Of a stretch of 64,000 nt of DNA, positions 34,438 to 45,314 are shown piece by piece. The number at the start of each line of letters is the position of its first letter. Within the stretch, counting starts at the first letter, position 1. The notes under the pieces are model-generated. The model did no database searches. It was not told the origin of the DNA and saw nothing but the letters and a program-made list of their open reading frames with translations. Source of the stretch: Adenanthera pavonina (Eukaryota > Streptophyta > Magnoliopsida > Fabales > Fabaceae); the NCBI GenBank assembly GCA_026686845.1, contig JAIVEN010000015.1:5037001-5101000 (forward strand), written 5' to 3'. The position numbers and the translations under genes are program-made.

Positions 34438-34929
34438 ATGGTGTGGTTATTCTGCCTCGAATGCAAGAAGCTTGTGAGGAAGTTACCAGAGTCGGACCAA
34501 TGTCCCAGCTGTTTTCGTCCATTCAAGAGCTTAGGGGAGATTTCAGAGCATCTAGTTCTTAACGGTCGAGGACAAGTCCAAGTCCATTCACTAGAATATT
34601 ACTGCTTCTTTTGCAACCAACTAGTGGTGAGGCTCGCATCTGAAAAACAATGCTGGAGGTGCGGAGCTTTCTTTTTTCCCCTTGAACACATCAGTGATGC
34701 TCTAGAACTGCTTAAAGATCCGATGGTGATTCCAAAGAAAGGCATCACCCCATTCAAGATTACAGAAAGAGAAGTTTCCGAGCAAGACAATTGCCCCATA
34801 TGTCTGGACGTCTTTCGTCTGGGATTTACCGTAGCAAGAATGCCCTGCAACCGCCATATTTATCATAGAAAATGCATTTCTCGATGGCCTAAGAGCTGCC
34901 CTGTGTGTAAGTTTGAGACTGAGCACTAA
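34438..34929 (+). CDS. Small RING-H2 zinc-finger protein with two N-terminal CxxC ribbons
   Basis: This single-exon gene encodes 163 residues. The C-terminus is a RING-H2 finger, CPICLDV ... CNRHIYHRKCISRW ... CPVC, with spacing C-x2-C-x14-C-x2-H-x2-H-x2-C-x7-C-x2-C. That suggests a RING E3 ubiquitin ligase. The second zinc-loop spacing (x7) is short for this class. Before it are two similar units, CLECKKLVRKLPESDQCPSC (residues 6-25) and CFFCNQLVVRLASEKQCWRC (near residues 55-76). Each pairs two CxxC knuckles and resembles the zinc-ribbon of plant RDUF-type E3 ligases. The tandem ribbon plus RING layout in so short a protein is uncommon. There is no signal peptide or membrane segment. The frame is intact and a TATA box lies upstream. 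Ligase activity and substrate are inferred or unknown. Confidence 0.78.
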   Translation: MVWLFCLECKKLVRKLPESDQCPSCFRPFKSLGEISEHLVLNGRGQVQVHSLEYYCFFCNQLVVRLASEKQCWRCGAFFFPLEHISDALELLKDPMVIPKKGITPFKITEREVSEQDNCPICLDVFRLGFTVARMPCNRHIYHRKCISRWPKSCPVCKFETEH

Positions 34930-35566
34930 GATGAGAATACTCTTCTTCTTCATCTTCTGTATTTTTTTTCCTCTCACAATTATGAGGGCCTCAATTTTCC
35001 TTGTAATATGTCTAATCATTCGAGCTCTTTGTGAATGAATAAAGCGATGATTGAACCTTTGTGAAATATGCATAGATTGAACCTTTAACATGCAAGTACT
35101 AAATTATTTGTTACAATCTCATTCAAGAAGCCTTGTGTGAAGAGACAGTTTTTTAAAGTTCAATACAATGAGCATATCATAAAATTTCATTTTATTGACA
35201 TATTAAACGATAAAATCAAGCAGGACAACCTATTTAGGCATGTAAACCTGCTTAAATGAGGCTTACGCTTTCGCTCCTTTAATACATTCACACATTAATT
35301 TTCAATAAAAAAGCTGGTCAGAGAAGATAGAAGATAGATGCCTAAAAGCTTTGCGTGCCTATAGATGAAGCAAGATCAATTTATAAATCACAATATAGGC
35401 AGTTAGCAATGGAATGTATTAAAAATTTAATACACAATGCAAGACTTTGGGACTTGCACTGTTAGGTTAGGTAATTGTCTTGACAGTTGACACCTAGGCA
35501 ATTTGTTGCATGATTGACATAAGAATGTACTAATTGAAACTTTTAAATCAACAGACAGAAACACAC

Positions 35567-37602
35567 ATTTAGCATAAATCTCATTTACTTTCTTCAAGTC
35601 AGCCAACATGCAGGTATTAAATGATAAATAATTAATTACCTTGCAGCTGGCAATGGCATTAAATACAATCCAAGCTATGGAAAAGAGAAGACTCCATACA
35701 TAATTGCTGTCTTAACAACCGATGAGTAGCTTGCCCCCCCAGCCTTAAGGATTTCCCCCATACTTTTTTAGAACCTGCAATGTAAAATTACCTCAAATGT
35801 CAGTCATAATATCTTCTAGGTTTTGCACTTTCAAAATTAAGGCTAGCATACACCATTGGATCCTATAACAGATAAATTGTCAAGTAGTTTCTGTTTTTCC
35901 CTGTTTTACATTAAGAAGGAATGATCAAGGGCTGAAGTCAACTATCTTCACTGGCATATTTTAACCATTTTGGCAGTTTCTTTGGTAACTCACAGTTTCA
36001 CATATATACAGATGGTGATTTTTCTCATTCTTCATAAATAAACTAATTAAGCACTTTGTTACAACTTTAGAGGGCCAATTTTCTACTTCAAATTTGCACT
36101 AGCTTAACAGGAAGGAGAGAGCCTGTCTAGATAACCAAAGCAAAACCTTGTCCAAGCAAACCACAAACTAAGCCCAAGCTCCAGTTATTATTATTATTAC
36201 AGCATTCTTTGATCCAGTGCAGCTGGAGCCTTTTCAGTTTGAACAGCTTCCTTGATCCCTACAGTTAGTGAAAATAAATAATAATGACAGAGCAGTTGTT
36301 TGGTGCAAACAGAAAAGCTCTCTTGTACATCTTTCTTTCATAATCTTTGATGTGTATATGAACAAGGTTCAAAACATATTCTTCAGTTTAAAGTCTAAAA
36401 AACCATGCATGATTTTTGTTTGCTCTGTGATCATGGAAACCTATTGGAGGGTACTGATGGTTCTTCTAATGAATTTACGCACCACCCATGCTAAGATGTC
36501 TATGTTAAATTGAGCAGAAGCCGAATTGCCAGTTTCTGCTGTATGACTATTGATTTGCTAATCTTAGCACCTAGATTAACCTAAACTCAGAACAAACTAC
36601 CAACTTCAATGAAAAATTCATGCATCACCACAACTGCAGGTATAAGTTGAGGTTCTGGTAAGTGGTAATATGGGATTAGTAGCAATGACTATGATATGAT
36701 GCTAACGCAATTTTTTATCCCCATCTCATCCTACTAAAAAATCTTGAAGGTTCAACCAAATGATAAAATTTGATTAACTTTTAGAAATGCAACACAGCTA
36801 CAAATATTTTGCCACAATTTTGTAACCCCCCCAACCCCCTCCTTTCCTTCCCCCCTCTGAGAACCCAAGCCTTAGGAAATTTGTTCAGTGCCAACCTGGT
36901 ATGTTTGTGGGGATACACAAGAAGCCATGGACAAGTACCAAGGGTCAGGCTAAGTACCAATCTACCAGCACCATCATGACTGCCAGAAAAGTTGGCCTCA
37001 GCCCCATTGGATAACTATAACCCAGGTCTTAATTCAATAACAAAATGCGTCAAACTGTCAAAAATTTATTCTATGAAATTTGAAATATAGGATAAGTAGC
37101 AAAAAGGATAGTGAAAAAAAAAATGTAACAGGACAATGCGTAGTATCAACCTACTAATTTCCTATAAGCATAATCAGTCAAAAAGATTGTTGTCCTCATT
37201 TTCCTTATTGACTTGAGAGTAAGAACATCTTCTGTCCTGTCCCGAACTTCCATTTAAAATATTAAAATGACAATCCAAAATCTTAAACTTTTCTATTGCT
37301 AGAATAAGTCGCTTCTGCTACTTTTTACAGAACCATAGTATACCAAAAACAAAACAGAGAGTAATAGAAGTGAGTTTAAAATAAAAATAAAGCTCCGAGA
37401 AGATCGAAACATACGGAAATCAGCGGAAATGGCCAAGCAAGAGAAGGGCAGAGAGTGATTGCAAGAAGAGGAAAGGCGCAAGGTGCAGCCGGCGACCGAG
37501 GCAGTGTTTACTCCGGCGAGAAATTGTCCCCGGTTGCGCAATACACCGGCGTTAATAGCCGGCACATGGAAGGAGTTGGCACTTGGCAGTACACCACGCC
37601 AT
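35567..37602 (-). pseudogene. RidA pseudogene (duplicate copy)
   Basis: This is the partner of the RidA gene at 25002-27964. Exon 1 is recognisable (start codon 37602-37600; later NAGVLRNRGQF and LPFSCLAISADFR), but a 7-bp tandem duplication near 37580-37587 shifts its frame after about six codons. Exon 2 begins normally (KEAVQTEKAPAAL at 36262-36210) and then runs into a deletion of about 450 bp that removes the rest of exon 2 and all of exon 3. Exon 4 (35695-35775) carries an extra base. Exon 5 (35567-35609) has lost about 9 bp. Exon 6 is absent. The product cannot be a RidA protein. Confidence 0.9.
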
Positions 37603-38207
37603 CTCACTGTGTTTTCTTTGCAAATCTGTCGAGTCACTCCCTTTGACTGCGTCCCAAACCTGCCCGGCTCAGTGTAGATCGTGTGACTTGGTGCTTAGCT
37701 TTCCGAAATTGATCAGGTTATTACGACTAAAAAAAATTGCTCCCAACTATATTATATTTTTGTTCCATTTTATTTTTTCAAAAAATTAAAAAATAGTATT
37801 AGACAATTTAAAACTTGAATTCTGATGAGTTTTAAATTGTTTGACATCTTTTAAAAATATCAAAATTTATATATATATATATATTTTTCAAATATAGTTC
37901 TCAACTGTGTTGGAAATAATAATTCTATGTTCCTTAAACTTGTCTCCTTCTAAACGAAAAAAAAAATAGAGAATAAGTTACATCCTTGAAAGAAATTCAT
38001 ATTTAATAAAAAAAACAAAAATATTCTTGTAAACAAAAGAAACAAAGTTACGCTAAAAGGCCAGCTAAATGACCAAGAAAATTATAATTAGGCTAAATGA
38101 CTTAAAAAAATTAATTGACAATTAATTTGGATACAACTTGTTATTTACAGAACTAAGCACATGCGGTAGAAGGAAAATTTTTTTTTTCTCAAAGAGAAAG
38201 TTATTTT

Positions 38208-38595
38208 GAGCCTGTTTGACAGTGTTTTCTATTTTATTGTTCTGAGAACAATTTTGTAAAACTGTTTTCGATAATAATTTTTGAAAATAAGAAAACAAAA
38301 AAATCTGTTTAAATAATTGTTCTCAAAAGCATAACTAGTGAGTGATAGATGAGTTATTCAAAATTTATAACTTTACCATTAATGAGGTGGATGTTTATCA
38401 CATTTCCTTGTGTTTTCCAGAACAAAAACTACAAAATACCGTAAAGGTGTTCTGAATTTTCTGTTATTTTATTTTTCTATTTTCTAAAACAGTTTATAAA
38501 AAACAGGTTTAAAAAACAGGTTTATCAAATAAGTTTTCTGAGTTTTCTATTTTCAAAAATAGAAAAACTGTTTTCAGAAACAGAACCAAACAAGC
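38208..38595. mobile_element. MITE present only in duplication copy B
   Basis: The insert starts gagcctgtttgacagtgttt. Its other end, read on the opposite strand, is gcttgtttggttctgtttct. Both ends lead into runs rich in gttttc/gaaaac words, giving a terminal inverted repeat of tens of bases. In copy A the text runs directly from gaaagttatttt to ctttttgtaac without the insert, which defines an empty site. The target duplication falls in a T-run and cannot be fixed exactly. It is noncoding. The family is unclear, perhaps PIF/Harbinger or hAT. Confidence 0.82.
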
Positions 38596-39357
38596 TTTTC
38601 TTCTTGTAACTTCTCTTATTTTATGATCACCCCTCACAGCTTTCCATTGATCGTGAAATCATAAACTGCGCAGAACTTCCTTAATTTTAAATTAAAAAAT
38701 TAAAATGTAATCAACTCTCGATTTTATTAATTTTAATTATTTAATATTTCATAAATTATGGTTATGGATTTGGATCAACTCTTAACCCATCATGGGGGTA
38801 TAAGACAGCGCACAACACATACATCCTGGAATTCAGCCCAAAAAACTGTAGTAACAAAGAAAAATAATTGTTCTAAGCATCTATGCCAACAAAAAAGAAA
38901 TATTGTTCTAAGCATCGGTGGCCCAAATAAAAAAAAATTATTCTCAGCGAGTCAGCGTCAGTTCTAAATTCTGAATTGAATTTTCTCAAACTTTTTTACG
39001 AAAAATATTAACTTATTTTGAGTTAATCTTAACCTTCTAAGTTCTAATAAATTTGAATCGTCTAGATTTATTTATTTCTTACAAATAAAGATATATTCTG
39101 AATAAATCTGAATTGTTTTAATTAATTGAATGGTCCGTCAAATTTACTCAAACTAACAATTACTATTTGTCAATAATTATATTGATCTTATCCTTCCCTA
39201 AGCAAACTCGGCACCCTCTTGTAAGGTCGGTCTAATTTAAATTCCAACTAACAATGATTGGATCAAATAAAGGGCATTCAATATCCCTTAGCAAAGTTTC
39301 AAATTTAAACTTTACGAATAAAAAAAAATCATATTGGGTTATTTTCATTTAAATTTA

Positions 39358-39600
39358 ATACTATCTTCAGTCCTATATATAGGATATTTTGTCCTGATCT
39401 TAAATATAAGACTCTTTACAATATACGAGATAGTATTTATTATACATTTTCAGAAAAATATCCATATTTAATGTATCCAAAGAGAAAGAGAAAAAGATTA
39501 AATAAGGATAGTTTTGAAAAAATGTTAGAATTTTCAGAGAAATTGAGATAATTAATTAATTTTAATTTCAATTTTTAATCTGCAAATAATGTTTAAATAT
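39358..39600. repeat. AT-rich dispersed repeat, probable MITE (first copy)
   Basis: This resembles 60345-60595 in the same orientation, sharing stretches such as gagatagtatttattatac, tttaatgta, aaagagaaagagaaa.agat and aataattaattaattttaa. It is noncoding. The element boundaries are not clear. Confidence 0.6.
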
Positions 39601-40258
39601 AATCCAGTTATACTAATACATACAGCATGATTGTAAAATAAGTTCAAATCCCAAAATTTAGTACCATAGAGTTGTTTATGATACTCCCCAAATTCGCAAA
39701 AATATTGTTTTAAATTTTTATATAAATCAAGAAAATCAAATGATATAAATTGTTATAAAATTTAATAATATTTTATTAAAATACCTTTGATTTAAACGTA
39801 AATGTTTTATATGAAAGATAAAATAATAAAAAGTAATTAATATTTTATTGAAATTCTAAAATAATAAATATTTTGAAAAATAACAAAATTTCTAAAATAA
39901 TAATTCTTACTGAATAATCATTAACTATGCTTATTGAAAAATAAATCCACGCAACTTTCTGATCTCGTGGATGAAAATTTCAATTTCTCATCCATCATTC
40001 ACAGGTGAAAACAAAAACAAAATTCATCTTGCATTTTCTTTCTTCTCAGTTTCACCCAACAAACGTGAACAAAAGTATTTCTATGCTCAAAAATAAACTT
40101 CATTATTCACAAATTAAGGAACCTCTTTTCATGGATTCAAATGAAACCCCTTAATTTTAAGATTAATTAATTAAAAAGACCATCTTCTGGAAGAATTAAT
40201 TGAAAGGACAGAATGATGCTTGTTGGGACTTGGGAGTGGGATGTCCACCACTAATATG

Positions 40259-41286
40259 GCACGAGATAATAATTAAGATATTAAAAAACGACGACTTTTT
40301 CTTGTTGGAAGCATGCGTTTAAGTCTACAAATTCTTTTTTAATTCCTGCCTTATTTATCTCAACAACCCAACAATCTTCTCATTTTCTTTGTTATCTCAC
40401 CAAACTTTTGTTTCTAGTTGTTTTTCTATATATATATATATATGATAAATAGATTATATTTCATGATCATGCATGGATTAGATCATATTTGTTTTAATTT
40501 CCACATCCATATCTATCATTGGTCTCTAAAAATCTTCATGAGAAAACATTGCTGTCAGCATGATTTCGCGAGGATAACATTGATAGTTTAATAAAAATTG
40601 TTGGCCAAAAAAATAAAAATTTATATAGTTGTATATTTTAATTAAAAAGATCTCATTAGAAAGTACGTTTTTCTCAATCTATTTGTTTTAATTTTATTTA
40701 GTAACCAAATCAAACTGGATTTTCTTACAAAACCTATAGTTCCTCGTCCAAATTGGACTTATCTTTAATTTTAAAAAATGTAAGAGGTATGATGAAAGGT
40801 GACGTGTTGTAATAAGCCAAAATTTAAAAGCCATATCTACCGATGAGTAAGTGTAATTAATTGAACCACACTCCCATTCATTATTTATTCTCTACATAAA
40901 ATCCAAACATCACATCCCTCAGCCCACAGAAACAAAGAAAGGAAGAAGTAAACTTTCCAGCACCTTGTTTTGCCTATTTTCCTGTTTCCATCTTTTCCTT
41001 TCTTCCCTTTTAGCATTCAAACTCCATATCTCATTTATTACAAGGAAGCTCAACCACCATTAATAGTATTACATACAAAACACTAGGACACAGCATTAGC
41101 TAGCCTCCTTTTCCATGCCTTATCTCTTCAGCTTTTGTCTCAATACTCTCCCTCACACACACAGTTCAAGAAGTGATGTAGGTACACTAGTGGTTAAGCA
41201 ACGCATTGATCCACAAACTAAAAGGATAAAATCAGTAGTTTGACCAATAAGAAGTTCAATTGATCTCGTAAAGTCTCGGATAGAGT

Positions 41287-41317
<31 letters not shown>

Positions 41318-41944
41318 GAAAAAGTTGTTGTTAAGAGAGTTTTACACTACTGAAATTCGATCCGATTCAATTTAAATTAGTTGTTCCATGAATTTAAAAT
41401 CAATGGTTTGACCAATAATAATTAGTTCAAGAAATTCGAATTTTGTTCCTTTTAAGTAAAGTCTCTATTTAGAGTCTTGTCTATATGGAAACATTTCGAC
41501 AAGAATTTTACATCAACATGATTTGATTTGACTTAATATGTATAAATCGAGACCTAATATAACTTCTAAAAACTGGCGGTAGTTGTATTAGCACACGAAA
41601 ACAAAACCTTTGAAACTGAAAGCAGTGTCTCACGAATGAGAACGAATCAAACCTCTGAGTGAAAGTAACATTTCGTTTTGACAGAGAAATCTGATTCTGA
41701 TTGCATTTAGTCTATTAGTCTTTGATATGTGAAGGATAAAATCATTGAACAGTTTGAACTGTTGAGTGTAAATTCAATAGTTCAAGTGGTCACTCAACAA
41801 AGCTCAATCCGTTGCTTTATTTATTACCGTCTGTCACAGTTTCTTTTCCATCAGTAAATTAAGTGGATTGTTGACCAAACTTACAAATAAATGTAGAAAA
41901 AAGAAAAAACCATTGTGGTAAACCACCATGTTGCGCCTGCTGTT

Positions 41945-41988
<44 letters not shown>

Positions 41989-42599
41989 GTATATTATTCT
42001 TTCTAGTTTCTAACATTCTTTGAATGCATATATTCCGGTAAACCTAATTAAAAGCCTAATTCATCAAAACTAGATGTGGATTCTAGATATTGTGTGAAGT
42101 ACTGCTAGTTTAGGGAATTATGCTAACTTAGTCTTTTATTTGAGTCTTAAATATGTAGTAGCGTTAAATATTTATTGAAATGATTTTGTCACCTTTATAA
42201 TTTTACCTCACTCAAGACAAATTAATTAAATTTGGTAAATTGAAATAATTATTATTTATAATTTATAAATGGTGTGATGTGTTATAAATTTTAATACTTA
42301 TATTCATTGATATACTCATTGATACTATAGTATATGTGTAAACTGAAAGAGATTTTTTTTTTTAAATAATGGTGATGTATTGATCATTTAATTCTTCACA
42401 AGTTCAGCGCTTGTGGACATTAATTTTTTCGTAATAATAACCATGTGCCCTTTCTATCTACTTCGCGAGAATGACACACATAGTCGCTGATTCACCAACT
42501 ATGCCCTAAATATTTTATACACAACACATTACATTCCGTAACTGTAGCGATATGCTTTAGACTCTAGCAAGCTGACGTGGCTCTTCTTCCTTACCCTTG
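40259..42599. other. Spacer with microsatellites, 5' side of the NIP-like RING gene
   Basis: No gene is seen. A (TA)n run lies near 40427-40443 and another at 41287-41317. Two related stretches (41225-41295 and 41398-41500) share tttgaccaataa and taaagtctc and may be remnants of a SINE-like repeat. The last 200 bp are the probable promoter of the downstream gene. Confidence 0.45.
41948..41986. repeat. (CT)n microsatellite
   Basis: An uninterrupted run of about 19 CT units. Confidence 0.95.
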
Positions 42600-42606
42600 T
42601 ATAAAT
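42600..42606 (+). promoter_or_regulatory. TATA box of the NIP-like RING-H2 gene
   Basis: The sequence tataaat lies about 120 bp before the ATG at 42721, in a good position for a leader of roughly 90 bp. Confidence 0.6.
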
Positions 42607-42720
42607 GCTAGAGTTAGAGCAGCTAGCCAGCAAGCTTCATTGTTCCAATCCAAGACAAGATCATCTCGATCGACTTGCAGCATTAAGTTTCTCTCTAAAC
42701 CCTAATTCTCAGAGTTCATA

Positions 42721-44588
42721 ATGATGAGGAGGTGTAAGGAGATTGTTTGTGTGTGCGTTGGAATATCCATGGGGATACTGGAAAGAGTCGTTTTTGCAGC
42801 ATTCACCTGCATTCTCGCACTAGGTATGTCTGTAGCCTTTTTTCACTGATCTAACTTTCTGTTAATCGTAAGCGATCTTGCAGAGAGAGAATAGGATGAT
42901 TGAAGGGGACTGATTGTTTGGGAACGGGAATAGGTTACGCTTGACATGGATAAATTAAGATATTATTAATTTGAGAATGGTGGATGCAGGGGGGTCAATA
43001 ATGGGGACGATTGTGGGAGGGATGAAGGGTCAGACAACAGAAGCTGGGATTCTGGATGGAGCTGGGAAAGGAGCAGTCACAGGAGCCATTGCAGCTCTGG
43101 AATTGCTTGATTTTGTTACTCACCACCATCATCATCAACCTCTTTCCAAGGTTTAATTCACATTAATTAATTTCAAATTTAAATATTGAATTTTCTGCAT
43201 TCATGTGTTCATGCATTCGGGAAAAAAAAAGATTAATAAAATATAATGTAGTTGTATATAGGATATATATCTTTCATCTACTCTTTCAATTTTTTCGATT
43301 TTTTTCTCTTTTCAAATACATTTTATATAAATATATAATTTTAGTGGCCCCTATACCCCTTGAAACATGGGTACATTTAATGCCTGTTATGCTGCTTGTA
43401 TTATCATCATTATGAAATGCAGTTCCTTTTTTTAGGTAGAAATACAAACCAATGCCACTTTTTATTTCATTTTTCTTTTCATATACTTATTGTTTTATAT
43501 ACCCAATAATCCGTTGATGTAAATTAGGTGGTACCTATGCATTATATAAAGTCTGAAATATGACTTAAATTATTATTTATAATTTGTAAATAATAAGACT
43601 TGTTATAGGTTTTATATTTTATATTGAAGAAAAAATCTTTTTAGGTACATTGGCATTATCCCGTTTCTGTTTATGGAACTCTTGCTGTTTTAATTAGCAG
43701 TATCCATATTTTTGGTGAAAATGCAGGTTGCCCTATTAAGCAGCTTATTCGATGGGAAGGTCCTAATGGAATATTGGGTATATCCAGCCTATGATCAATG
43801 GCATGTAAGTAAAATCAAATATAGTTAAGTAAGGAATTAGGTGTGTATATAGATAAGCATAGTCATTATTAAAATCACTATATAAATTTATGACGGAATT
43901 TGTGATGAAAACTTTTCCATCACAAAATCTGTTGTGGAAATTTTGCAACACAGCTTAATTTGTGACGGACCGATTCATCATAAATTCATTTCGTGACAAA
44001 TTTTTCCTAATTCCATCGCAAATTTTTGTATATATTGTTATAGTGAATAAAAGCATCAGAATTTGCAGACAATTAAATGTCTGAAAATCACTATTATATG
44101 TTCAGGTAGGGATAGCAGAAACAATAGACACAGAAGTATCAGATATTTATGATACCAAGGGAGTCCCAGGGTTGTCCCAGAAATTGATTCAAAATCTACC
44201 TCTGCATCAATTCAATTCCACCAAAACGTTGAGATCATACAATGAATCCTGCTGCTCCATTTGCTTCCAGGCAAGTAATTAATTAGACCAACCTTAAAAG
44301 TATCAAAAGTTGATCAAGTTTAGGTCACCCACAAAACATACAAGAGAAGACATGGAAGTTCAAAACCAAACCTACACTACTTAGAAGTTTCCTTAATGTA
44401 ATTACTATTAATGCCAAAATTACTTTTTGGTGATGATGCAGGAGTTTGAAGATGGAGATTTGGTGAGGATGCTTCCGAAATGTGACCATATTTTTCACTT
44501 TTATTGTATAGACAGATGGCTCATCCGCCAAGGATCTTGCCCTATGTGCAGAACTTGTGTTCTCGAGGATCACTTTAGTGCTAATTAG
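42721..44588 (+). CDS. NEP1-interacting-protein-like RING-H2 E3 ligase, five exons
   Basis: Exons at 42721-42823, 42990-43150, 43727-43804, 44106-44270 and 44442-44588 join in phase to give 217 residues. The N-terminus has a hydrophobic segment (ERVVFAAFTCILALG) followed by a glycine-rich stretch (GSIMGTIVGGMKGQ ... GAGKGAVTGAIAALEL), as in NEP1-interacting proteins, which are membrane-anchored. The C-terminus carries a RING-H2 finger, CSICFQEFEDGD ... CDHIFHFYCIDRWL ... CPMC, spacing C-x2-C-x14-C-x-H-x2-H-x2-C-x10-C-x2-C, with the conserved Pro and Trp of E2-binding ATL-type ligases. Its likely role is membrane-associated ubiquitin ligation. Intron 4 begins with GC instead of GT (gcaagt at 44271). 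Intron 3 contains a CACTA MITE. A start codon pair ATGATG opens the frame; I used the first. Confidence 0.88.
43876..44045. mobile_element. CACTA-type MITE in intron 3 of the NIP-like gene
   Basis: The 170-bp element begins cactatataaatttatgacg and ends in tatagtg, so both termini read CACTATA inward. The inner ends also pair (tttgtgatg against tttgcgatg on the opposite strand). It is flanked by a 3-bp duplication, aat, at 43873-43875 and 44046-44048, as expected for CACTA. It has no coding capacity and can fold back on itself. Confidence 0.88.
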
Positions 44589-44731
44589 TTTTATTTTTGC
44601 TTTTTTTCTTTGTTGTCTGATGTGTAGCTTGATTTGTTTAGGCAATTGTTTATAACCTTTTTTTCTTTTGAAAATTTCATATAATTGACTCATTAGGATC
44701 AAACTTCATTATTTGAAAGCTGTGAGATTAT

Positions 44732-45314
44732 GGGCCCGCTTGGTTTTCAGTTAGTTAAAAATGAATTTTTGTAGAATTGGTTTTGTAACGTAGTTATGAT
44801 AAAAATTGGTTTTGGACTAACGTGTTTTATGTTTGGATGATTTATTTGAAAATTGGTTTTGACAAAACTCATAATTTTTCTCTAAATTGAACTTAAACTC
44901 TATCCCATGATTAATTTAATTTACTTGGACTAAAATTTAATCTGCATTTATTTAATTGAGAACATAATATATCTGATATAACATTTTTTTACAGGTTATG
45001 ATTTATAAAAATTAAAATTTTGAAGGGACATTTTGGTCAATAGATAGGATAAATTTTATGGAAATATTATTTTCCTAATTTTTCTATTTTTTCTCATTTT
45101 TATTGATCTATTTTTATCTGTTTTGAAAATAAATACAGGAAAAAATGAATAACCAAACCGAAAAGCAGCAAATGGATTGCTTCTCCTTCAACTCCGTTTT
45201 CACCAAAATTCATGGCAGCAACGTGATTGATTTTAAGACCCAAACATCAATAAAAAACTAGGAGAATTGGTTTTGGGCTGGAACGTGGTTTTTGAAGCAG
45301 AACCAAATGGAGCC
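44732..45314. mobile_element. MITE with GGGCCC-like ends
   Basis: The left end is gggcccgcttggttttcagt. The right end, read on the other strand, is ggctccatttggttctgctt. A 3-bp direct repeat, tat, flanks it. The ends and short duplication resemble PIF/Harbinger-type MITEs. The interior is AT-rich and noncoding. Confidence 0.6.

Larger units (their letters stand above)
35297..40258. repeat. ~5-kb segmental duplication, copy B (with RidA pseudogene)
   Basis: This segment is directly repeated relative to 25330-30450, about 9.9 kb away. It differs by the deletion across RidA exons 2-3, a ~150-bp extra stretch at about 36736-36890, and an inserted 388-bp MITE at 38208-38595. Its noncoding 3' part continues to the accaccactaat junction near 40255, where similarity stops. 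Confidence 0.9.

Noticed and set aside
41175..41500. Second SINE candidate (two tttgaccaataa stretches)
   Set aside because: No clear A/B-box pair, tail or target duplication could be defined.
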